From NCBI GenBank assembly GCA_017533165.1, contig JAFXIM010000176.1, positions 1-6,065 on the forward strand: DNA of 6,065 nucleotides, in the 5' to 3' direction. Made by a program: the position numbers and the translations under genes. The stretch's first letter is position 1; each line of letters opens with the position of its first letter. Under the pieces are notes generated by a model. The model searched no databases, was not told where the DNA came from, and saw only the letters and a program-made list of their open reading frames with translations. This stretch comes from Eggerthellaceae bacterium (GTDB taxonomy: Bacteria; Actinomycetota; Coriobacteriia; Coriobacteriales; Eggerthellaceae). Shown one piece after another: positions 1 through 5,771 of this stretch.

Positions 1-1494
1 AAGCGCTGGGGCAAGCCGGCCGCAGCCGTTCTGGGCGCCCTTATGGCTCAGATCGATCTGGGTATTGGCTCCATTGGCGGCAAGGACTCTATGTCCGGCA
101 GCTTCGAGCAGCTTGACGTGCCGCCGACGCTTGTCAGCTTTGCAACTGCCGTGGGCCACGTTGACCGCGTAGCCTCTCCCGAGTTCAAGAAGGTGGGCAG
201 CCGCGTTGTCTGCATCCATCCCTTCTATGTGCAAGGTGGCGTCATGCCTGAGGCCGCTGGCCTGAACGAGGTGTTTGACTGCGTGGAGAAGCTCATCGGC
301 GAAGGCAAGGCTTTGGCGGTGTCCACGCCGGGCTATGGCTGCGATGCCGAGGCCCTGTTCAAGATGTGCGTTGGCAACCGTATCGGCCTTTCCATCAACG
401 AGGGCGTTGATGTCGAAACCTTCTTCGTTCCTGCCTACGGCGCCTTTGCCGTGGAGCTCGCCGATGGGGCGGAGATTCCCGTCGCAACGCAGAACATGGG
501 CGTTGTTGAGCTTGGCGTGACCACTGCGGCTTACGAGTTCGTGGCTGCGGGCGAGACGGTGGACCTTGCCAAGCTGCAGGAGGCCTGGGAGTCCAAGCTT
601 GAGCCGGTGTTCCCGTATCGCGGCGAAGGTGAGTCTGTGGAGGCGGTAAGCCACACCACGGCCACCCCGCACGTTTACACTGGTCAGTCCATAGCCCGTC
701 CGCGCGTGATCATTCCCGTGTTCCCGGGTACCAACTGCGAATACGACACCGCCCGCGCATTCGAGCGCGCGGGTGCTGTGGCTCAGACCATGGTCATCAA
801 CAACCTCACGCCCGACAAGGTTGCCGAGAGCACGCGCGCCCTTGTTGAGGCAATCAAGAACAGCCAGATCATCATGATCCCCGGCGGCTTCTCCGGCGGC
901 GACGAGCCCGACGGATCTGCGAAGTTCATCACCGCCTTCTTCCGCGCACCCGAGGTGACAGAGGCCGTTCGTGACCTTCTCTTCAACCGCGACGGCTTGA
1001 TGCTGGGCATTTGCAACGGCTTCCAGGCTTTGGTGAAGCTGGGCCTGGTGCCTTACGGCGACATTCGCCCGATGGATGATAGCTGTCCTACGCTTACCTT
1101 CAACAACATTGGTCGTCACCAGAGCCGCCTCGTGCGTACGCGCGTGGCCTCCAACCTGTCTCCGTGGCTTTCCCGCTGCGAGGTAGGCGACATCCACAAC
1201 ATCGCCATCAGCCATGGCGAGGGCCGCTTTGTGGTAAGCGATGAGCTGCTGGCTCAGATGCTCGAGCGTGGCCAGGTGGCTACGCAGTACGTCGACGAGG
1301 CGGGCGTTCCCTCGCTTGACATGGACGTTAATCCGAACGGATCCGTGTTGGCCATCGAGGGTATCACGAGTCCCGACGGCCGCGTCCTCGGCAAGATGGG
1401 CCACACTGAGCGCAGTGGCTACGGCCTGTACAAGAACGTGCCGGGCAATAAGTATCAGCCGCTTATCGAAGGCGGCGTCAGCTACTTCTTGTAG
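1..1494 (+). CDS. purL: Phosphoribosylformylglycinamidine synthase (FGAM synthase), C-terminal part; 5' end outside the window
   Basis: This enzyme converts FGAR, glutamine and ATP to FGAM in cytosolic de novo purine synthesis. The frame is open from base 1, so the gene begins upstream; 497 codons are visible. Visible residues about 25-33 carry the PurL signature SIGGKDSMSG, followed by the second AIRS/PurM-type C-terminal domain to about residue 220. A class I glutamine amidotransferase domain starts near residue 233 (RPRVIIPVFPGTNC). Its nucleophile is Cys338 in GICNGFQ (bases 1012-1014). The other triad residues are His468 and Glu470 in GHTER (bases 1402-1410), placed as in the MPHPER motif of large PurL. 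Because synthase and glutaminase are one chain, this is the long PurL form, not the short PurL that needs separate PurQ and PurS. The style fits the clostridial/actinobacterial FGAM-synthase clade. The reading frame is intact to TAG, and a terminator follows directly. Confidence 0.97.
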   Translation, partial: KRWGKPAAAVLGALMAQIDLGIGSIGGKDSMSGSFEQLDVPPTLVSFATAVGHVDRVASPEFKKVGSRVVCIHPFYVQGGVMPEAAGLNEVFDCVEKLIGEGKALAVSTPGYGCDAEALFKMCVGNRIGLSINEGVDVETFFVPAYGAFAVELADGAEIPVATQNMGVVELGVTTAAYEFVAAGETVDLAKLQEAWESKLEPVFPYRGEGESVEAVSHTTATPHVYTGQSIARPRVIIPVFPGTNCEYDTARAFERAGAVAQTMVINNLTPDKVAESTRALVEAIKNSQIIMIPGGFSGGDEPDGSAKFITAFFRAPEVTEAVRDLLFNRDGLMLGICNGFQALVKLGLVPYGDIRPMDDSCPTLTFNNIGRHQSRLVRTRVASNLSPWLSRCEVGDIHNIAISHGEGRFVVSDELLAQMLERGQVATQYVDEAGVPSLDMDVNPNGSVLAIEGITSPDGRVLGKMGHTERSGYGLYKNVPGNKYQPLIEGGVSYFL

Positions 1495-1503
1495 GCAAGC
1501 GTT

Positions 1504-1535
1504 TCCGCCTGCGCATACCGTGCGGGCGGATTTTT
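1504..1535 (+). terminator. Intrinsic terminator after purL
   Basis: Bases 1504-1514 (TCCGCCTGCGC) pair with 1520-1530 (GTGCGGGCGGA) in an 11-bp, GC-rich stem with two G-T wobble pairs. The loop is 5 nt (ATACC), and five T residues follow at 1531-1535. The hairpin starts 10 bases after the purL stop codon. It should end the purL transcript and separate it from the oxidoreductase pair downstream, which implies that the pair has its own promoter. Confidence 0.85.
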
Positions 1536-1566
1536 GATGAAAGCGTTTCGCGTGCGGAGCGCGGGG

Positions 1567-1573
1567 AAGGAAG
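1567..1573 (+). promoter_or_regulatory. Ribosome binding site of the CCG-domain Fe-S protein
   Basis: AAGGAAG lies 6 nt before the ATG at 1580 (8 nt from the AGGA core), a strong Shine-Dalgarno match that supports this start. The 31 bases between the purL terminator and this site hold no convincing -10/-35 pair, so the promoter is not identified. Confidence 0.8.
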
Positions 1574-1579
1574 ACACAT

Positions 1580-2779
1580 ATGGGATTGCTCAAGCACTCT
1601 GATGTGTATTGGAAGTTTTTAGGGCAGTGCACGCAGTGCGGCTACTGTGTGGATTCGTGCACGTCTCTCACGAAGGCGGGTATGACCTTGGGCGCCATCG
1701 CCCGCGGCATGCTCGATGCCGAGCGCGCATCCGAAACACCTGAGGATTTGTTCAACGCCATCGTGACCAACGGCGAGCTTATGCAGGCGGTGCGCGGGTG
1801 CTTCTTCTGCACCTCGTGCAAGAACACCTGCTTTGCCCATAACGACGTATGCGATCTCATCTACCATGCCCGCGTCGACTTCTTGAATCTGGGCCTCATC
1901 CCGCGGGAAAGCTACACGAGCGTCATGGTTGACGAGGAGTGGGACATTTTCACTGCGTATCGCGCTATTCACGGGATCAGCTATGCCGACCTCACGCGTC
2001 ATCGCGCAAGTGAGGATGCCGAAGCTCAGACCGACTGCGAGGTCGCTTTCTTCCCGGGGTGCTCTTTGGCCGCTTACGGTCCTGAGCTTACGCGTGAGAT
2101 CTTCGAAGCCATCGATTCCCTGGGTGGAAAGGCCACCATGCTTGACAGCTGCTGTGGGTCTTCGCTCAAGAGCGCTGGCTTCTATGAGCGCGCCGAGGCC
2201 CTGTGCGACCGCAACGCCGCTGAGCTCGAGCAGTCGGGTGCTAAGAAGCTCGTGTGCGTGTGTCCCGGTTGCGCAAACGACATGAAGCTCACTCTGGAAA
2301 AGCGCGGTCTCGACATCGAAGTGGAGTCCTTGTCATACTTCCTCGTCGAGCGTGGTTTTGAACCTAAGAAGCCCCTTCCCGAGCGCCCGCTCGTTTTCTC
2401 CAAATCCTGCCAGGATCGAGACGGCAGCTATCTCGACGAAACGCGCGGCATTCTTGGGCTCGATGACGAAACGCCGGCGGTGTTCCACGGTTGCTGCGGC
2501 GCGGGTGGTGCGGTGAGCGCATTCGATCCCAATCGTCAGGCCTCCCAGGTCGATTCCAAGCTCTCCTTCGTGCCCGACGGATCTACGGTGATCACCATGT
2601 GCCCCACCTGTACCTACACCTATGCTTTCCGCATGATGAACGCACCGCGCGATGTTGAGAACAAGCACTACACCGAGCTCATGTTTGAGAATCAGTTTGA
2701 CTGGGATAAGGTATTTGGCCAGCTCAACGGCATGTGGTATGGCGAATACGGCCCCTGGCTCGCCCAGGTGTTCGCGTAA
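1580..2779 (+). CDS. HdrC-HdrB-like (Fe-S)-binding oxidoreductase subunit with two CCG domains
   Basis: A 399-residue soluble protein with no visible signal peptide or membrane segment. Two ferredoxin-type [4Fe-4S] motifs, both CX2CX2CX3C, sit at the N-terminus: Cys17/20/23/27 and Cys74/77/80/84. Two cysteine-rich CCG domains follow. The first is Cys161, Cys191-Cys192, Cys228 and Cys231 (FFPGCS, SCCGS, CPGC). The second is Cys277, Cys305-Cys306, Cys341 and Cys344 (KSCQD, GCCGAGG, CPTC). This layout is that of HdrC fused to HdrB, shared with GlpC, LutA and GlcF-type subunits. In heterodisulfide reductase the CCG domains bind noncubane [4Fe-4S] clusters and reduce disulfides; other relatives pass electrons to quinones. 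I infer that it takes electrons from the flavoprotein encoded 24 bp downstream. All 18 motif cysteines are present, so both CCG sites look functional. The C-terminus (residues 375-399) is rich in Trp and Tyr. The substrate is unknown; GlpC or lactate-oxidase roles lack supporting neighbours. Confidence 0.9.
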   Translation: MGLLKHSDVYWKFLGQCTQCGYCVDSCTSLTKAGMTLGAIARGMLDAERASETPEDLFNAIVTNGELMQAVRGCFFCTSCKNTCFAHNDVCDLIYHARVDFLNLGLIPRESYTSVMVDEEWDIFTAYRAIHGISYADLTRHRASEDAEAQTDCEVAFFPGCSLAAYGPELTREIFEAIDSLGGKATMLDSCCGSSLKSAGFYERAEALCDRNAAELEQSGAKKLVCVCPGCANDMKLTLEKRGLDIEVESLSYFLVERGFEPKKPLPERPLVFSKSCQDRDGSYLDETRGILGLDDETPAVFHGCCGAGGAVSAFDPNRQASQVDSKLSFVPDGSTVITMCPTCTYTYAFRMMNAPRDVENKHYTELMFENQFDWDKVFGQLNGMWYGEYGPWLAQVFA

Positions 2780-2789
2780 GTGGAAGGCG

Positions 2790-2794
2790 AAAGG
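2790..2794 (+). promoter_or_regulatory. Ribosome binding site that decides the start of the FAD oxidoreductase
   Basis: AAAGG is followed by a 9-nt spacer and then ATG at 2804. This favours 2804 over the in-frame GTG at 2780, which directly abuts the upstream TAA. Starting at 2804 also places the FAD-binding strand (QTVAIIGYG) at the very N-terminus, as is usual in this family. Confidence 0.75.
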
Positions 2795-2803
2795 TTACGA
2801 GCT

Positions 2804-4042
2804 ATGTCAGATCAGACTGTTGCAATCATCGGCTATGGCAGCGCCGGCGTGAACTGCGCCATCGCCCTTCGCAATTCCGGATACGAAGGTCGTATTCTGG
2901 CTTTCTCGCGCGGAGGAGCTGTTCCCTATAGCCCCATCCTCACCTCATACTACGCAGCTGGTGCCAAGAGCTTTGAGGAGTGCCACCCTTGGACGGCTGA
3001 AGAGCTTGCCAGCCTTGATGTGGAGGTGCTTGAAAACTGCCCCGTCAGTGGCATCGACGTGGAGGCTCACCTGATCCATACGACTCAGGGCGACTATTCC
3101 TACGACAAGTGCCTGATCTCCACGGGATCAGACCCCGCGCTGGTGGGTTTCCCGCCGGTTGAGGGCTACAGCCCCATTACGCTTCGCTCGATGGAGGATG
3201 CCGAACGCTTGAAGAGCGTGGTGAACGACCCCGATCGCAAGCGCGTGCTCGTGAGCGGTGCCTCCATGGTTGCGCTCAAGACGGTCGAGGCCTGTCTTGC
3301 TGGCGGCAAGCAGGTGACCCTGGTGGGCATGAAGCCCCATATTCTCGACTTCAACGCGCTGCCTGAAGCGGCTAAGCGATTTGAGGAAGGCATGCGCAAG
3401 CTGGGCGTGAGCTTCAAGCTGGGGACTACCATGTCGGAGGTCAAGCTGTTGGAGAGCGAGGTTCCGGGCGTACCTTGCCTCGAGGTCTCCTTTGCCAACG
3501 GAGACGTCGAGCAGTTCAACGAAATCAGCGTTTCCCATGGCATGAGGTCTAACATCGGCTTCGTTCCCGAGGGGGCGCTTGAAGGCTTCAGATCCTTGAG
3601 CGTTGACGAGTACATGCGCACGAGCAATCCCGATGTGTACGCCGCGGGTGACGTGGCTGCGAACCTTGAGCTTATTTCCGGGCAAAACCGCGTAGTGGGC
3701 ATTTGGAAGAATGCCGTTTTGCAGGGCGCTTGCGCGGGCTCGGTCATGGCCTGCGAGCTTGCCGGTCGTGAGGTTCCCGCATCCCTCGCTTTGCGCGGCT
3801 CTATTTCAACGAACACCATTAAGGTGGGCGAGCTGCTGTTTATCTCTGCGGGCACCATTGAGATTACCGAGGATCGCCGTGTCGAAGTGCGAGAGACACC
3901 CGACATGTTGGTGGTCTACGTTTGGGAAGGCGAGCACCTCGTGGGCTTTAACGTGGTGTGCGAGAACCCTGAGGCTCACAGCGTGGCTTACGACACGGGA
4001 GCTATGCTTACCCTTCGCATCGAAAAGGCGTTCAAGCGCTAG
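2804..4042 (+). CDS. FAD-dependent pyridine-nucleotide-type oxidoreductase (NirB/rubredoxin-reductase-like)
   Basis: A 412-residue cytosolic flavoprotein. FAD binding is shown by GYGSAG (Gly10/12/15) near the N-terminus and by the second FAD motif VYAAGDVA at 278-285 with Asp283. The segment PYSPILTSYYAAG (41-53) matches the Y-x-R-x-x-L region of NirB and rubredoxin reductases, and it lacks the redox-active cysteine of NADH oxidase and CoA-disulfide reductase. The middle domain (about 146-260) has the NAD(P)-domain fold pattern, but its loop reads SGASMVALK (151-159) instead of the usual GGGxIGLE, and the second strand ends in LVG rather than LVE. The C-terminal domain (about 325-412) resembles the rubredoxin-reductase/NirB C-terminal domain. 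The gene follows the HdrB-like gene by 24 bp and is probably co-transcribed with it. I infer that the two proteins form an electron-transfer unit. Donor and acceptor are unknown, and NAD(P)H use should not be assumed. Confidence 0.88.
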   Translation: MSDQTVAIIGYGSAGVNCAIALRNSGYEGRILAFSRGGAVPYSPILTSYYAAGAKSFEECHPWTAEELASLDVEVLENCPVSGIDVEAHLIHTTQGDYSYDKCLISTGSDPALVGFPPVEGYSPITLRSMEDAERLKSVVNDPDRKRVLVSGASMVALKTVEACLAGGKQVTLVGMKPHILDFNALPEAAKRFEEGMRKLGVSFKLGTTMSEVKLLESEVPGVPCLEVSFANGDVEQFNEISVSHGMRSNIGFVPEGALEGFRSLSVDEYMRTSNPDVYAAGDVAANLELISGQNRVVGIWKNAVLQGACAGSVMACELAGREVPASLALRGSISTNTIKVGELLFISAGTIEITEDRRVEVRETPDMLVVYVWEGEHLVGFNVVCENPEAHSVAYDTGAMLTLRIEKAFKR

Positions 4043-4063
4043 AAATTGCTTGCATGAAACGAC

Positions 4064-4101
4064 AAGGCCCGAGTTTGCTGTGACAAGCTCGGGCCTTCTT
4101 T
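4064..4101. terminator. Strong hairpin terminator between convergent genes
   Basis: Bases 4064-4077 pair with 4084-4097 in a 14-bp stem (AAGGCCCGAG... / ...CTCGGGCCTT, one T-G wobble) with a 6-nt loop. On the plus strand the stem runs into CTTCTTTG, a modest U-rich tail that starts 22 bases after the oxidoreductase stop. The facing gene on the minus strand ends at 4151, and the minus-strand tail (GTCGTTTC) is weaker. The plus-strand role is therefore likely and a bidirectional role possible. Confidence 0.8.
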
Positions 4102-4150
4102 GCGATGGCTTATGTGGCGTTGGGCGGTACGCCTCGCTATGTCGCAAGTC

Positions 4151-5608
4151 TTAAGCTTCGTCGATGGGCTCTGCGGCTTGCAGTTCCTTGATGCGAAGCT
4201 CTTGAGCTTGAAGCTCCTTGGCAAGGCGGCGCTTTTCAGCTGCAGCTTGCGCCGCTTCCTTCAATTGGGCCACGCCTGCCTTGACGCCCTGCGCGGCAGC
4301 CTTTCCCATGCGCACCGCTGCCAGGCCCGAGGCGGTTTCGGCAAAGTCCTTGCCGGCCTCTATGATGAGGTCCTTATCCTCATCGGTGGCGACAGATGCT
4401 GCGTCCGCAAACATGTTGAGTGTCTTTGCCCCGCCTGAGAGGATGTCGAGCACGTCGTCGGCGCCTGTAGCTTCAAGCATGCGGAAAAGCGCATCGATGA
4501 CACCTTCGCGCTCCTTGTCGTCATAACGACCCAGCCAGCGGCGCAAGGTTTCGGATACGAAGCTCGAGTTGTCGGAGATCTCCTCGAGGTAGACGAAGTC
4601 GCATCCCATGACGCCTTCGTAGTCGATGAGGTCGTCACCTTCTGCAAGTTCTTCCAAAATGGCCTTCGAGATGCTTTCGCCCTCTTCACGAGATCGAATG
4701 CGGTCGAGAAAGGCAAGCTTATCCTCTGTCTCGTCTTCAACTTCGAGTTCGGCCTCAAGCTCAATGGGTTTGAGGGCAATCTCCCAGGTGAACACGCTGT
4801 GCTGGTTGAAGCCCTTTGCGTTGCTGGGGACTACATGCAGAGGCACGGGGGAGTCGAGCAGTATGCCGATGATGGAGTCCTGCGGAACCACCTTGTACAT
4901 ACGGTCGATAATGGGCGCGTATTGGCTGGAGCCGAAGAAACCCTCTTTGAAACCCGGACCGTCAAGGATGAAGACCCGCTCGATGCGTTGCTGGATTTCG
5001 GGAGAAACCTTGAGCGCTGCGTATTCGGCGAGGTTGCCGCCTTTCGAATGACCGCAGAGGTAGATTTTTTCGGGAAGGTTGCCCGCTACGGCTTCGAGGT
5101 ACTGCAGCGCCTGTTCCTGTGCGGGCACCGGTGCCGAATAGGCCATGTTGAAGTCTTCCTTCCATCCGGTGATGGAGGAATCGGTGCCGCGGAAGGTGAC
5201 TACGGCGAAGTCGTCGTTTTGCACGAAAGTCATGGCGGCAAACTGCAGCTCACGTTCCGCATCGAAGAGGTTGATGTAGTCGCGCACCACCATGTTGCGG
5301 AATCGTGGACTTGAGGCCGTGGCGAATAGGCAGTTTTTGATGCGAGCTGGATCGAGACCGGTGAACATATCGCGGAAGTTTTCCGCCTGGAGCAGCTCGA
5401 TAAAGCGCACGGGCTTATTGCTCGGGCTGAACTTATCCTGGAGGAAGATGAAGACGTTGACGAAGGAGCTGCGGTCTTTGAGACCGGGAATCATGCCCTT
5501 GCCGTTGACCATGCACATCTGAGAGAGAACGGCGGCGTCAACTGCGTTGAGAGGCTGCTCTTCGAAAGTGGCAAACTGGTTCTCGAGATAGTCGAGCAGG
5601 TACGGCAT
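4151..5608 (-). CDS. Mbeg1-like (DUF2974) alpha/beta hydrolase, lipase-like, with helical C-terminal tail
   Basis: A 485-residue protein with no signal peptide. The N-terminus (LLDYLENQFATFEEQPLNAVD) is typical of the Mbeg1-like/DUF2974 family. FRGTD at 139-143 matches the lipase class 3 oxyanion region. The nucleophile elbow GHSKGGN gives Ser188. By analogy with class 3 lipases, Asp244 (VVPQDSIIG) and His270 (NQHSVFTWE) are the likely remaining triad residues; Asp216 (ILDGPGF) is an alternative acid. Residues about 278-335 are strongly acidic and look like an insertion before the conserved block SSFVSETLRRWLGRYDDKERE (348-368). Residues about 430-485 are rich in Ala, Lys, Glu and Gln and probably form a long helix or coiled coil. 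The start at 5608 follows a good ribosome binding site. The gene stands alone: it converges with the oxidoreductase pair and diverges from lysA. A serine esterase or lipase activity is likely from the triad, but the natural substrate is unknown. Confidence 0.88.
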   Translation of the reverse strand: MPYLLDYLENQFATFEEQPLNAVDAAVLSQMCMVNGKGMIPGLKDRSSFVNVFIFLQDKFSPSNKPVRFIELLQAENFRDMFTGLDPARIKNCLFATASSPRFRNMVVRDYINLFDAERELQFAAMTFVQNDDFAVVTFRGTDSSITGWKEDFNMAYSAPVPAQEQALQYLEAVAGNLPEKIYLCGHSKGGNLAEYAALKVSPEIQQRIERVFILDGPGFKEGFFGSSQYAPIIDRMYKVVPQDSIIGILLDSPVPLHVVPSNAKGFNQHSVFTWEIALKPIELEAELEVEDETEDKLAFLDRIRSREEGESISKAILEELAEGDDLIDYEGVMGCDFVYLEEISDNSSFVSETLRRWLGRYDDKEREGVIDALFRMLEATGADDVLDILSGGAKTLNMFADAASVATDEDKDLIIEAGKDFAETASGLAAVRMGKAAAQGVKAGVAQLKEAAQAAAEKRRLAKELQAQELRIKELQAAEPIDEA

Positions 5609-5611
5609 AAG

Positions 5612-5619
5612 GCTTCCTT
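5612..5619 (-). promoter_or_regulatory. Ribosome binding site of the Mbeg1-like hydrolase
   Basis: On the minus strand the sequence reads GGGAAAGGAAGCCTT directly before ATG at 5608, with the AGGA core 6 nt from the start codon. This supports the chosen start. Confidence 0.8.
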
Positions 5620-5636
5620 TCCCGTGCGTTTATCCT

Positions 5637-5642
5637 ATTGTA
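5637..5642 (-). promoter_or_regulatory. Possible -10 element for the Mbeg1-like hydrolase
   Basis: The minus strand reads TACAAT here, five of six matches to TATAAT, placed 28 bases upstream of the start codon. No good -35 box is found 16-18 bases upstream. A competing weak pair is TTGTTT (5652-5657) with GATAAA (5629-5634) at 17-bp spacing. Either would give a very short leader. Confidence 0.35.
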
Positions 5643-5758
5643 GCGTGCGCGAAACAATGCTCGGGGTATCATGGCGAAAACCCAAAACCTCCCATAACGG
5701 GGCAAACGGTCTTGAGCTGAAGAGGCATCCGAGCCGTCTTTCGCGCGTGAGCCCTTGG

Positions 5759-5766
5759 AAAGGAAG
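5759..5766 (+). promoter_or_regulatory. Ribosome binding site of lysA
   Basis: AAAGGAAG lies 5 nt before the ATG at 5772 (7 nt from the AGGA core). It supports this start over the in-frame ATG at 5823, which lacks a comparable site. Confidence 0.8.
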
Positions 5767-5771
5767 CGAGC

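Larger units (their letters stand above)
5609..5771. other. Divergent intergenic region between the hydrolase gene and lysA
   Basis: These 163 bp must hold the promoters of both divergent genes. They begin and end with the two ribosome binding sites, which form an exact 11-nt inverted pair (5612-5622 and 5757-5767). TATCAT at 5667-5672 could be a plus-strand -10, but no -35 lies at proper spacing. No lysine riboswitch or attenuator-like hairpin with a T-tract is evident upstream of lysA, and no small gene is supported. Confidence 0.6.

Noticed and set aside
1580..2779. Assignment as glpC or a lactate/glycolate oxidase subunit
   Set aside because: The domain plan is shared by many families, and no glpA/glpB, lutB/lutC or glcD/glcE neighbour is present, so a specific symbol is not supported.
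2780..2803. GTG start for the FAD oxidoreductase directly after the upstream stop codon
   Set aside because: It would add eight residues before the FAD-binding strand and lacks a well-spaced ribosome binding site, whereas ATG at 2804 has AAAGG at 9-nt spacing.
3128..3685. 185-codon open frame on the minus strand, also opposite the FAD oxidoreductase
   Set aside because: His/Ala/Leu-rich shadow of the real gene with no family motif.
3166..3906. 246-codon open frame on the minus strand opposite the FAD oxidoreductase
   Set aside because: It lies wholly inside a gene with clear FAD motifs, has Ser/Pro/Thr-rich composition and no recognisable domain, and is expected from codon bias in GC-rich DNA.
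4799..5314. 171-codon plus-strand open frame opposite the hydrolase gene
   Set aside because: It overlaps the catalytic region of the hydrolase on the other strand and shows no motif of its own; a shadow frame.
5667..5672. TATCAT as the -10 box of a lysA promoter
   Set aside because: The only -35-like sequence upstream (TTGTAG at 5638-5643) is 23 bp away, too far for a normal sigma-70-type promoter.
5609..5771. Lysine riboswitch upstream of lysA
   Set aside because: The whole region is 163 bp, shorter than a usual lysine riboswitch plus its expression platform, and no five-helix arrangement or terminator with a T-tract could be recognised by eye.
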